From Didymodactylos carnosus (taxonomy: Eukaryota > Rotifera > Eurotatoria > Philodinida > Philodinidae), in NCBI GenBank assembly GCA_905250885.1, contig CAJNOQ010000017.1:47368-111367 (forward strand): 64,000 nucleotides of DNA, given 5' to 3'. Numbering within the stretch: the stretch's first letter is position 1; each line of letters starts with the position of its first letter. Positions 46,949-59,100 of this stretch are shown piece by piece. Below the pieces are notes generated by a model that worked only from the letters and a program-made list of their open reading frames with translations, made no database searches and had not been told where the DNA came from. The position numbers were made by a program, and so were the translations under genes.

Positions 46949-47813
46949 CTAAGCACGTATAGGATATGGCTTTTGAACATATCTTGCTTTTCTCCTAGCA
47001 TATAGAGCGACATATAAATAGATTCCAATAAACACCAAATTTAATATAAGCATGATGATACCAAATGACAGTTGAGCAGAGATACTTCGAAGTTTTGAAT
47101 TAAAGGATCCCCCAAATATTCTTATCGTGTTCCCATCTAAGCCAATTAGAATAATGGCAAAACATGCCGACACAATGTTGGCTATTAAAGCAATAGTTGC
47201 CCAAATTTTAGCACGATTTTTAACAAATACTAAAATAAAAATGCGAAAACAGTAAATATATTCTATCAATCTATATATCAACACTGGCACTGAAACATCT
47301 TAATTAATAAAAAGTCTGAATTTAAATTTTCTAAAGACCAAAATACAATCGACAAAAAAATCTCATATCGTATTCTAATTTCGTTCTGTTAAATTTTAAT
47401 TACATCTTTTCGTAGTCAAAATGGAATTAATTGTGGGAATTAATTTTTTAATTTGATGATCTCTCAAAGAAGATTTATACTGTTGGTAAAATGACATTAC
47501 ATTGTTACTTACGAAATATAAATATGAGAACGGTAGCGGCTCCAAAAAATACGGCACACCAAATTCCGGCTCCAGTTGTGCCTGTAGTATAGAATGTAGA
47601 TGAATTTGCACCTAATTGTGCTACTTCTAATGCGAATATCAGCAGTGTAAGTATAGCCATTAGAATTGCAATTATAAAAGTGATAAGATATGGCCATGAA
47701 CGTCTCCATATAAATTCTTGAGGAGTAAGTTGTTGTGGCATCGGATAATGAGGACGCATGGGACGACCATAATACATTTGCGGTCTATATTGAGGTCGTT
47801 GTTGGCCGAACAT
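46949..47813 (-). CDS. Second four-helix membrane protein, Pro/Tyr/Gln-rich N-terminus
   Basis: Exons 47513-47813 and 46949-47229 join in phase (C|TA) to give 193 residues. The first 35 residues are cytosolic-looking and rich in Pro, Gln, Arg and Tyr (RPQYRPQMYYGRPMRPHYPM). Four helices follow: WPYLITFIIAILMAILTLLI, GIWCAVFFGAATVLIFIFLF, IWATIALIANIVSACFAII and FGIIMLILNLVFIGIYLYVA, with a short basic tail (ARRKARYVQKPYPIRA). Topology and size match MS4A/MARVEL-like tetraspans and the gene at 14142-14926, but sequence identity between the two is low. The ATG at 47813 follows no earlier in-frame ATG. A role in membrane organisation or trafficking is only inferred from topology. Confidence 0.72.
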
Positions 47814-48009
47814 TATGCTCGATACTATTACTTATTACAATTATTCTGCGAAGAAAAGGTGATTAGTTAATTCTAGTCGGTACATTAAACTACATAACTT
47901 ATATTTTGTATATTCAGTGTTAGCGAAAAATATCATATTCTAGAACGTCTTCTGGAACGTATGTAGTAATGTTTAAAATACAGATTACTTTGAAGGGATG
48001 AGAGTTTCA
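47814..48009. other. 5' flank of the second tetraspan gene
   Basis: Short upstream region running into a foldback element. No motif assigned. Confidence 0.35.
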
Positions 48010-48712
48010 CAAATAGACCTGAGTATTCGGTAGCTGTACCAAAACTTTCAGCCCGACTGACTGTAAAGATCTTGAGCTGAATGAAAGGGGTTTTCACTCT
48101 TTTATTTTCACATAAATATACAACACACATGAAAGGCCTGACAGTTCGACTGATGAATATGACAGCTAACAAAGAAGTGTTTGAAGCAGATAGTTTATTC
48201 ACATCAACCACAAGTAGTGAAGTTGAGGAATTACAGTTTTTGTGATGACATGAGCTTTCATCGAGAATAAAACAGACTTGATGAACGTTTTCGAATTAAC
48301 CGGGATGCTGAGCGACACAGCTGCTGCTAAACCGGGCGTATCTCATAAGATCGCGAAGCATTCTGAAGGGAGAGATCGTGAGAAGGCATGCCTGATCATA
48401 TCTTTTATCTTTCACAATGTGCGAATACGGGTATTGTATGTGTAGCCACCCAAGCAAAAGAAAAAATCGATAAGCTAGCTCAACCTAGGTAAAGCGGTAC
48501 ATTTAGCTAGCTTAGCTAAATATACTGCTTCACCTAGGTTGAGCTAGCATATCGATTTTTTCTTTTGCTTGGGCAAGTTTATGTGAAAATAAAAGAGTGA
48601 AAACCCATTTCATTACCTATACAAACGAAGAAGTCGATAGCTCAAGATCTTTAGAGTCGATCGGGCTGAAACTTTTCATACAGCAACTCAATATTCAGGT
48701 CTGTTTGCGAAA
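48010..48712. repeat. Foldback element with nested 125-bp palindrome
   Basis: Outer arms about 48010-48117 and 48583-48712 are inverted copies (AGACCTGA.. / ..TCAGGTCT, AAGATCTTGAGCT, TCACTCTTTTATTTTCACAT). Within the loop, 48449-48573 is a near-perfect palindrome whose arms start CCCAAGCAAAAGAAAAAATC and meet at TAGCTTAGCTA, with only a few mismatches. Open frame 47933-48211 (-) overlaps the left arm and is not a gene. Confidence 0.85.
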
Positions 48713-51278
48713 ATGTTTTAGTTGCTCAATGCCTTACAAAGAGTGAAAAAGAAAAAAAATCGGTAAAACATTAGTTTTTGTTATGCAGGAAGTAAAAATT
48801 CAATATATCGACAAGGAAGGACTGTGGGTACGAAATATTTTTAGTTTTTCTAGTCTCATTGAGGCCTTCATGTGGCCAACAGGTGGAGTCAGAATCGATT
48901 CGACAGCTAGAGACCTTCCCTCGTACGACATCATTTTGAACGTCATACTTGTTTGAGTTTATGTAAAACTTTCATTGTAGAATAACTACTCCATAATCAT
49001 AGAGCAGAATGGTTTAGGATATCAAAATTCAAAAACCGACACATTGGAATCTGTACATTCGAACAGTTACAATGTCTTTTAATATTTCAATAAAAATCTG
49101 TTCTTATGTATTGATCTAACTGAACACACACACAAGACTTACTGATCACTATGTTGAAAAGTATCTGTCTACCTGCATATGTTTAATATAAATATTTAAT
49201 ATTTTACGAGTACAAGGTTGTACAAGTGATAATTACTGAATTAATATCACACTTTTACTGTGACGGTATGGATTTACATGTTTTTTTATCTAAATGAATT
49301 TCTCTTCCATGGTGTACTTACCTTTTTTATCATTTTTCTATCTATGTCTTCGTAAATATATATGTTTAACCTTAACTTAGCGAGTCTGAGTGTCACAGTT
49401 GTTTTATAAATGAACTAAATAATATCTGAAGGTGATGCTTGGAAACTTTCTTACAGTATGTCATACCCTACCCTTTGAAATTCAACACATCGCATAAAAA
49501 AAAATACCAAAAGAATTTTTGGAGAAACCAACGACTTAGTAGGCTTGATTTTCGAGAGACGAACAGTTAAAACGCTTTTTATCAATATTCTTCTCTGATA
49601 GTAAACAGTTAAGTTTTTCTAAAAGAATTTTTCAATTTTCTAAATGTCTGAACAAGTTTTTGTATATTTTCAATTGTGCTCTTTCTTGTCATATAAGTTC
49701 GTTTAAATCAACGCAAAGTTCGAAGACAAACAGCTTAAATCTCATATGTTCTTATAGTGTTTTGATGTGATAGACTACTGACTTATCTATTAACTTCAAA
49801 ATGAAAATAAATTTTGAGTTAAACAGATTTCTGACCGATTCATATGAGTTTCACCAAATAGAGTGAAGCTACGAAAACGATGATTTTTTTTAAACAACTT
49901 GAAAAAGAAAAAATGTCTTTATGTGACAGATTTTGATGTGAAAATATTTCAAGTACACCTAAAAGACAGCTTTTTTAAGGATTGTAAGATGACTATTTAG
50001 TTTTCTTATCCAAATAACATAAGAAAACTGTTTTTCTCTATTTTGAAGCTTTCCAGAATTTTGTTTTCACCTTCATGTTACGATGATGATTTAATTAAGA
50101 TTATCTCTTGCGCCTCACTGTTTTTCATCATCGTGCTGCTAGGATATTTTAATCAAGGTTTATTATTAGTATTCTAATATCTTTTATTATGTTCGACTAT
50201 TTATCTCAACATTGATATTAGATGAGACGGTGACGCTAATATGAATGTTTACAGTTAGTGCTCTTGTACGAGACCATGTTTCAAGATGCAAGTTGTTCGA
50301 CATCTAAAAACTTGAATAAAGAAATATTGATTTGAAATCAGATGTATTTATCAATTCTGTACAGTCAAACCAGTGTTCAAGATTTACTATTAATCCTCTA
50401 CTGTCTTTCTATTTCAACTCTCGCTATTTATTTTAGAACTAATAACAGATGAAATGATGGTAGTAGCAGAGATACGTGCAACTACATAACATTTGCTAGA
50501 TAGTATTTATCAAAACTTTATAGTTACTATTATTTTACTTGAGTCAACGAGTTGAATCGATTATCTAGATAACTTTGTTGAACGTATGTAGATGAGCGAA
50601 GCCAATGTTCTGATATCAAACTTCTTTTCCCATCCTTCTCCGGTGTTTTTTACGGAAAATACAATCATAGATCTGAACATTGTGTTGTTGAATAGCAGCA
50701 AATAGTGGGACGGGTACATCTCATTAGTGAAAATGTGCTACATAAAGTTTCAGCGAACATAAGGTCTTTGATGGATCAAATGGTGAGGGTAATCAATTTT
50801 TAGAAACTTTTACTGACCAAATGTTTTCACCCTCGTATGTGAAAGCACAATCTCCATCTTAGAAACAAATTCTTACACATTATTCTTAAGTTAAAATTCA
50901 TTCGGCGCCCATTAGACTGAATGAAATGTCGGATCTTCCAGGTTGAGTAAGCTATCAAAAGAAAAAATTTCTGTAAATACAAAAATTTCTAAATTCTAAG
51001 AAAAAAATTCTATAATTTTGGCTATATAATATTTACAGGCCAGAAATATTTACGAGGAGTATTGTTACAAGTAGGAAGATGTTACTATTACTATCAAGCT
51101 CACTCCTAAAGTTCACAGCGCCAGGTGGTTGCCTGAGTCAGACACGGAAAGTATTGTCAAGAGCCAGCCATGCGCGAAAAGGACGACCTACACTGTTGGA
51201 ACTATATTTGAGTTTTTCGTTCAAAACTTTCGCGGAGATATCGGTAACATATCTAGGAAGATTCCCAATAGTTTCTGA
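48713..51278. other. Long intergenic region
   Basis: No gene, RNA or clear element was recognised over 2.5 kb. Scattered stops in all frames. The 67-codon frame 51079-51282 (+) is antisense-like and has no motif. Confidence 0.35.
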
Positions 51279-54200
51279 CTAGTGAATGCTTCCTTCTGGT
51301 GCTATAGCATTTTTCGTAAAAGTCCTCAAAATTGCTAAAAGCAAGTTACTATCTTTCGAAGTTTGCATTTTATAGGTGTCATACCTCGATCTAGGAAATC
51401 GATCAAGAGTTCGTATTTGCAGCATAAGCAGTCGAGATCGAATAGTACCTGCATCCAAAATCATATGTGGATTCGACTTCCGCCCATATGCGAGTTCATG
51501 TCTGCAAAATGAGGGAATATTCATACTGTTTGTACTTTTTGTTTAATTTATTTCTGTAAAAAATAGAAATATTTGATTAAACTTGAATGTCACTGCACAG
51601 AACAACTGCTACTTTATGAAAATTTATAACTTTCATAAGAAAAAGATTGTTCACTATACTGGCCGATCATTGCAAAGTTGAGTCAAAGTGAAAATGGAGT
51701 ACTTTAAGAATTAAGTTCTTATGTCCGAAGGTGTCTGTTACAAGATCCTGTTAATCCTATGCTACATCCCTTGGACTACTTGGCGTTTTCACCGTTTGCG
51801 AAATCCTAGGCGTCTATTCACATCTTAAAAACAAATACAACTAGATTTTCAAAAAATAAGCAGATTAATGGGATGTAGATTAACTCGAAATCATACAGTA
51901 GCCATTGCACGTAAGCCACGACCTACTGCCATAGGAAGCACAGTGGGCAACCATGTGGACCATTTTTTTAGGTGAAAAATTGAAAGTACCCTTTTTGACG
52001 ATTCACGTCGTGCTACATATACTTCAGACCACGAACTATTTAACGGCGTAAAAATTTTGAGCCAGAAGTGGTGAATTTGCGGAAAACAGGCATGACTGAA
52101 AAATATTCCGTAGTTTTGCGAACTCTATGGAAAAACAATTTTTTCCTTAAATTTTACCGTTTTAAAATTTGCAAAAGTATATATTCGGAATCTAGGACCT
52201 TTTAGCTATCGATTCCTAAAAAAAAATTTTTTAGAGACTTTAACAGAAAAACAAATTTTTCTTCCTACACTAAGTGCTTTCCGAAGAAGTATGCTCGGTA
52301 TGATGAGTTTCCGAAGCTCCAAACTGACTGAAACTTTCACAGAATGCTCTTCTTGTCATAATACATCTGTACGAATAGTATAAATCGTCCTGGACTGACT
52401 TATAGGTTTTTCAAAAAACCTTGAATTTTCAGGTAAAATCCATGAAAGAGCCGATATTTTATAAGATATTTTGTAATAAAAGTCTATCTCTTCTGAAAAA
52501 TCCATTCAGTTCAACAGTATGATAAAGAAATTAGCCCCCCGAATGTATTTTCAAAGTATAAATATATTTAAAAATATTTTTTAATATTTCGTAAGTACAA
52601 AAGAGTATTACTTTAGAATCTGAACATTGTTAAATGGGAACATAGAATTGGACGGAGTCTTTATATTGATTGAAAAAACTCATTCTACTTAAAATAATTT
52701 AAAATATCGGTCAGTTAAAACCATATCATCGACGAATCTAAATAGAAAATGAACATAAATAGGATATAATGTTGAGATATGGGGTTGAAAGTACATACTT
52801 TGTCATTTCTGATTGTGGATGTACGTGTCTTTTATCAATGACCCATGGAACGTTCGTCTTCAAAGGCTGATCCTTCATCCACCACCCATATTGTTGAGCT
52901 GCAGTGAGAGGTTGACGATACTGTTCATGTGGTTCTAAAAATTAGAAACATATTGAACCATAACTAAAATCATTCATTCTTGATCATTCATAAACTTCAT
53001 TCTTGCACGCTTCATTAAATTAAGCCCTTTTCCCTTGAGAGAAACGTATCTGGATAACCATTACTCGGATCCTGACGAAAATTTCAAGGATGGGTGGTCA
53101 TCTCAAACCATGGTGACGAAATTTATTTTTGAGCAGAGCTGGGCAAGTCACGGATTTTCCAAGTCACAAGTCAAGTTATCAAAAATTTTCTCAAGTCAAG
53201 TCGAGTCAAGTTTCGGGTTTTTCCAAGTCAAAGTCACAAGTTATGACTTGAAATTTTTTTTCCGTAGAAAAATGCTCAAAGCGAAGCTGGGCAAGTTACA
53301 GGTTTTTTATGAGCTTCGGCTTGTTGTTTAAATACGATGTTTCTTTTTCGTATTTCAAAAGATAATTATAAAAAAGACAGTCCTTTAATGAGCCTTTCAT
53401 ATTATTCATATTATAACAGATTTGGACTCATCTGAGACAATTCATATTTTAATCAAGTATCGCAGTTGAGAAACCATTATTTCTGCAAAAATATTCGTTT
53501 CTCAACTGAGATACTATTTTGACACGTGCGTTGAAACGTGCAAATGTCTATTATTCAATAGTGAATGAAATGAAATTAGGTATATGATGTATCTCTACTG
53601 ACTATCTAAGGAATTATCCCCACATTGGATAGTCAAATATTACCATCTATTAAATTATTATCAAGTAATCGCATGTATGCAAAAAACATAACAACAAAAT
53701 CAGTTCTTATCCCTTGCTCTCCACGTCATCCACGTCTTATGTCTGAATCACGAGTTTTGTGAAAAACGTCTAAGTATGCAAAATGGCGTGAAAGTCGCTG
53801 TAATTCTTGTAGATTTTGTAGAACTATTGAATAATAGACCCTTGCACACTGCACTCTTGCACAATTACACGTTTCAACACATGTGTCAAAATTGTATCTC
53901 AGTTGAGAAACGAATATTTTCGCAGAAATAATGATTTCTCAACTGAGATACTTGATTAAAATATGGATTGTATCTCAGTTGAGACGGTACGTTATGACAT
54001 CAATATTCCCAAAACATTATGAATTATTATTTAAAATTAGATTGCATAAGAGGTTTAAAAATATGCGTGACTTGACATGATTTTTTATACAAAGTCACAA
54101 GTCAAGTCTTTCAAAAACATTTTCAAGTCCGGTCAGATCAAGTCAAAAATGACTTGACTTGACTTGAGTTTCCTAGCTCTGTTTTTGAGTCAACCTTTAT

Positions 54201-55209
54201 GAAACCGCAACAGTAGTCAAAACGAAGCTATCACTATTTCCCAAAAATCTGTCTAGATCGATGATGGAAAGCTCGATTGATTTCAATATGAAGCTAATAT
54301 ATGTGGCTAGAGGTTGTCGACAAAGCCTAATTTTTAAATATTTGAGTTACTGATTTTCGGCTGTCCTCGAAAGGTGAAAATCTCGAAAGTTTCTCAAAAC
54401 TCTGCCTGTTTACTGAAAATTACAGCAAAATTCAAAAATTGGACTCTATTAACCAACCTCTAGCTGCATGTGTTAGCTTTATTTTGAAACAATCCCGAGC
54501 TCTTCATCACCGATTTATGTCAGCACTGATAGATACCGTGAGAATGTATATCATTAAAACTAATTTCTGAACGATTTAGACAGCATTTTTGCGAAATACA
54601 AACAGCCCTGACGGAAAAAGAAGTGATTTAGAGATATGGTGCGCCAATGTATGGTACAGGTATGAGAACTCTTAGTAAAACTATCATAACTTTTGATTAA
54701 ACTATCACTCAAAGCAAGAAGGCGTCAAATTCTAACGAGAAATGTTTGCTATGCAAACCAGCATTGCTGAAATCCTTTTTGATTCCAGCATTTTACCGAA
54801 ATATCGGAATGTCAAAAGAATTAGTGTTTTGACCTTTCAGAAAATTTTCATAACAACAGGATGAATTCTAAATGTATAAATCTTAGACTATCGAACTATG
54901 TGTTTAGTTCAATATCGATTTTTCATTCAAAATCTATATTTCTGACAGGAAGGGCACCGTAAATATTTCTCATATTTCACCTTTGCCACCTCTAACATGC
55001 ATATGTCTAAGTGTATGATAAGTTAAATTCGATACAGAATCGTCAACCCATTCTCGAGATTGTAAATCGCCAGCCATCTCTTTAGCTAATTGTTTTTCAA
55101 CAGCATTTGGTTGATGTTGACCAGCCAAAGAAGATGGGGCACTCTGTAAACGATTCAATGATTTAAAACGATTGTCATAACCCATCATTGTCAAATTGAA
55201 AAACGTCAT
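51279..55209 (-). CDS. SPMIP11/TEX49-like axonemal (microtubule inner) protein
   Basis: Exons 54978-55209 and 52798-52936 join in phase (G|AA); exon 51279-51503 also fits (AA|A). The N-terminus MTFFNLTMMGYDNRF resembles the start of vertebrate SPMIP11/TEX49. The second exon (EQYRQPLTAAQQYGWW, then VPWVIDKRHVHPQSEMTK) matches the family's conserved PLT-AQ-x-WW ... PW ... MT core. These small proteins line sperm or ciliary doublet microtubules. The third exon does not resemble the expected short C-terminus (Phe-Ser-Leu-aromatic ending), so it may be a wrong join, and the true last exon may lie elsewhere. Introns are 2.0 and 1.3 kb. The first contains a whole hAT-like element. The family call rests on recall of the family pattern, not on a search. 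Confidence 0.6.
51937..52200. repeat. Possible third copy of the CACAGTGGGCAA repeat
   Basis: CACAGTGGGCAA at 51940 matches the starts of the repeats at 8851 and 9386, followed by similar GTGGAC wording. The palindromic core is not clearly retained. Lies in the second intron of the SPMIP11-like gene. Confidence 0.4.
53134..54181. mobile_element. hAT-like foldback element (1048 bp) with 8-bp TSD TTTTTGAG
   Basis: Left end CAGAGCTGGGCAAGTCACGG. Right end reverse-complemented CAGAGCTAGGAAACTCAAG. The 8-mer TTTTTGAG lies at both 53126-53133 and 54182-54189. Subterminal regions are packed with CAAGTC/GACTTG words. An internal inverted pair (about 53455-53565 and 53825-53958; shared TTTCTCAACTGAGATAC) makes the middle a foldback. 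No transposase frame. Confidence 0.92.
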
Positions 55210-56191
55210 TGTTTTATCACACTTTACAATCTAAAATAAACGCATACAGACTATTCTCATTCAAATGTATATATGAAAACAGATATATTTGACTTATAAA
55301 AAATCAGTTATGCTACCTAGACAAACATTTTACTTAGTTAGATAATGTATTTAATACGAAATAAAAGAACAAGAAAAATTGATTAAAAATATTTTTCAAT
55401 TAATGGGATTACTTAAGAAAAACAAGTAAAATATAGTATTTAAATTTATGCATATTTAAATAAAAAATAACAATTACCGGTAATCCAAGAACACATTAAA
55501 CAGACACTTTTTTTCTTCTGAATATTTAACTCAACAACTTGATGAAGGATATAAGAAAAGAAAATAGACCAAACACTGTTCGTTTAAATGGAAGAATCAA
55601 TAAAAATAAGCAGCTTGTAAGCCCACAATATACATTAAAAGATAAAAATATCATAGAAGTATTTTTACATACATTTCGAGATAAAACGAGCAATTAAAAC
55701 AAATATGTCGCGAAAAACAAACATTTATCGTTAATAAACATGAAAATTGTATAATAATAATAATAACAGTAACCCTAATCTGATTATCATCTTTAATAGT
55801 TGGAAGGTTTTTACAAAGATCAATTTTCACTTGCTCATAACATCGCAAAATGTTCTTGAAAAAAGCGAAAGAAACTTATCTCTACTTTCTTTTTCTGATA
55901 TAAAATATAACTTTGTGTAAAACAATAATAGTCAAATCAATTGTAACTCAAAAAAAACTTTAAAATTTTCTTAAATTACTTCTTCACTAGATTTTTTACA
56001 AAACAAAAAATAACTACAAATTCTTATTAATAAGGCGACAAGAAAGATTGAGACAAAAAGCGAACTATAAAATCGAGATTTAAAAAAATAGAAGTTATGA
56101 GCGTGTGTCATACAGGAGAAATGAACCTGAGTACTCTCTGGGATTATTAAAGAGAAAAATAAGAAAAGAACGGGAACGGTAGACAGTGTTC
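55210..56191. other. Intergenic
   Basis: Very A/T-rich, with no coding frame and no repeat recognised. 5' flank of the SPMIP11-like gene and 3' flank of the bZIP gene. Confidence 0.4.
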
Positions 56192-59100
56192 TTATAAAAA
56201 TTGTTTTTGTTGAAGAAATTTGTTGATATCAGTGTCGTTTGTAACTGTTATGTTCTTATCAGTTTGACCATTAATTTGTGCAGAAGATCGAGACAATTTA
56301 TTTAATGTTGTTTCGTTCAGTATTGTTTTCAATTGACTATTTTCCCTTTTTAAATGTTGAATTTCTAGTTCCAATTTTTGATTTTGTTGTTTCTGTTGAT
56401 CTAAATTTGCTTCTAATGTTTCAATATATTGACGACGTCTTTCACGGCATCGACGTGCCGCTTCACGATTACTTTCACGAATTTGTTGACGACGTGTATC
56501 CGGATCACCTTCAGTCGTACCAGTGAATGTCTGTTGAGTGATAGGTGGTTGATGTTGAGGATAAATATTTGTTGTTACTGGTGGTACCACATGGGGTTGA
56601 TGAGAATTAACACCGCTACTGTTACTGCCTGCTGGTACTGTTGACACTACTTTTTGACGTTTAACTTGATGAAGACTCTGATCACTCGATGTCACTTCAT
56701 TTGACATATTCTGTTGATTCTGGACAATTACACCTGATGTCTCATCTTAACACAAAGAAAATACTTTTTGTTTGAATAACAGTGTTGTGAAAAATTATTT
56801 GACTGTGTGAATGACTATGAGAGGTTTTGATAGTGTAATTTAGAGTTTTAATGCAAAGAGTCAGAATCTCATGGGATAAGTAATACATTTTAAGTGACAT
56901 GATCATAAAGTTTTGATGGTTTTTGAACATTTGTTTTCTATAGGACTTGTCAGTATAGTATAGTATTTAAAAACAGCTCAAAAATCAGTAAACGAGAAGA
57001 GTAAATTTTGTTTTCTCTCTTCCAGTATTATGGAGCAATGTTTGATCTATAAAATGAAACACTGCACAGTCCTGCCCTCTAACATCAAGAATACATGTGC
57101 TAGATCTAGTTACAAGAACAAAAATTATGCAGGATTAAAGTGAGATTTACACAATAAAAAGTGACTTTTACCTTGCATTCGTATCTAGCACATTTATTTT
57201 TGATGCTGTTCAGCGTTTTATTTTATAGATCAAACGCTACTCTGTAATACTGAAAAGGAGAAGAAAATTTGATTTCTGTCAATCATTGATTTTTGAGCTG
57301 TTCTAAACACAATACCGATGGGTTCCACAGGAAAACAGTTTTCAACGGTGTTATAGTTTACGGTGTTAAACGTGAAATAGATAAACTATACTATCAAATG
57401 CGATGCAACTTCTCATCATTAAATAATGATCTCTACATCAAAGGATTAGTGCCTGACAAAAATTGTTTATGTGGCGAGAAAGAAACAGTAAAACATTATT
57501 TACTACACTGTTCTCTCTATGACGCACAGAGAGCTACACTTTTTAAATCTATAAATGATTCGATATCAAATCCAGATTACTCATTAAAAACTCTATTATT
57601 GTTAACGCAATTCCTAAAGATAATTACTGTGTTATCTATCGTTTAGTTGTTAAATATATTGATGCAACTTTAAGATTTGCTGCTGATAGATAAATGCTAT
57701 GTCAATCTCTCTTACTCTCTCTCTCTCTCTCTTTCACATACACACACTCACACACCTTTCTTTTGTCTTTTGCATGATTAAGATTTTATTATTCCTATTT
57801 ATATATTGCAACATCAAAGGCATATTTATTTATATTATTTTTGTGCTAGTTTGTGGTAATCAAGGAGAAGGTACAATGACTTTGTCGATTCCATCTTCAA
57901 GATTACATGTTCTCGAATATGTTTTTTTTACTTTTTTTATTTATTTAAAATGAATAAAGTTTAAACTAAACTAAACTAACAGTTTTCAAATTTTTACGAT
58001 TATACTACTTAATTTTCTCAACACCGTACATGGGCGATCCACAATGAATCGGTCGTTGTTATTTCGATTAGCTCTCAGTTCGCGGTTCGATATTATCTAT
58101 TAAACTCAAAATTTTTCTAAGATATGCGTCATGAAATTCTGGACATAACATTAATCAGACATATTGTTTTCTGTTCGAATTTATACTATAAGAATTAGAA
58201 TATCAAACTCAATAATATTGAAAATTTTTCACGTGAAAAGGTTTATTTTTGCAATTACTGATCGAGAATGATATTATAGAAAAAAAGCTCATCGTCTCAA
58301 AACCATCCCACTAACTTGACAGTGGGATGTTAATGATAATTATTGACATTCCAGTTTCGCATGAATCACTGCTCTAATTCTTCAGAAAGCTTATTTACTC
58401 ATCATTCCTGTGCTATCGAACTCTAATAAATCACTCTGTATCGAAGTCTAATAATTCATATCCTTTGTTTCTACTTTTGAGGAAGCCCTAACCGGAAAAT
58501 TTCATTATTTTAAAAAAATTTATTTTTATTCAATTATTCACCAGTGTTATTACATCATGATCTATTCTATCTTGCGCAATATTTTTCTATTTTTTCTCTT
58601 TTTTTATCACGATCGCTCAGATTTTATACTGTCCTCTCTACCGTTGATAAAGTACAGAAGTTCACAAAATAACATTACACATAGAAAATTACTCAATATG
58701 TTCGGCATATCCATAAAATAAAGGGTAAGATAACTGGTATGATCTTACTAATCTATGGTGACTAACAGACTCATATAATAATTTTTCTCAAGCAAAAAAT
58801 TCCAGTAAACATTTCCAACAAGGTAAGATAAATGAAAGACACTATAAAAGTCAAACAATTCAAGTACACACTGTTTCTTACATACCATTGTTTATATTTA
58901 TTTGTTGAAATGCCCGTTTATTTGTTGGCTGCATTTCACCATCCTTGAGAATATGTGTGTGACCATGTTGATCTAATTGAAATGTATGAAGTTGATTTTC
59001 GATTATTATTTGAACGTATTTGTTGTTAGATGATATTGGAGATGTAGCACCACCATAACTACGATGAATATTATTCTGAATCGATATGTGATTATTTGTA

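Noticed and set aside
51279-51524. Independent single-exon gene on the minus strand
   Set aside because: An acceptor-like TTTTGCAG precedes the conserved-looking part and it joins exon 52798-52936 in phase, so it is better treated as a possible third exon.
53035-53331. 98-codon plus-strand frame
   Set aside because: It crosses the left boundary of the hAT-like element, so it cannot be a conserved gene.
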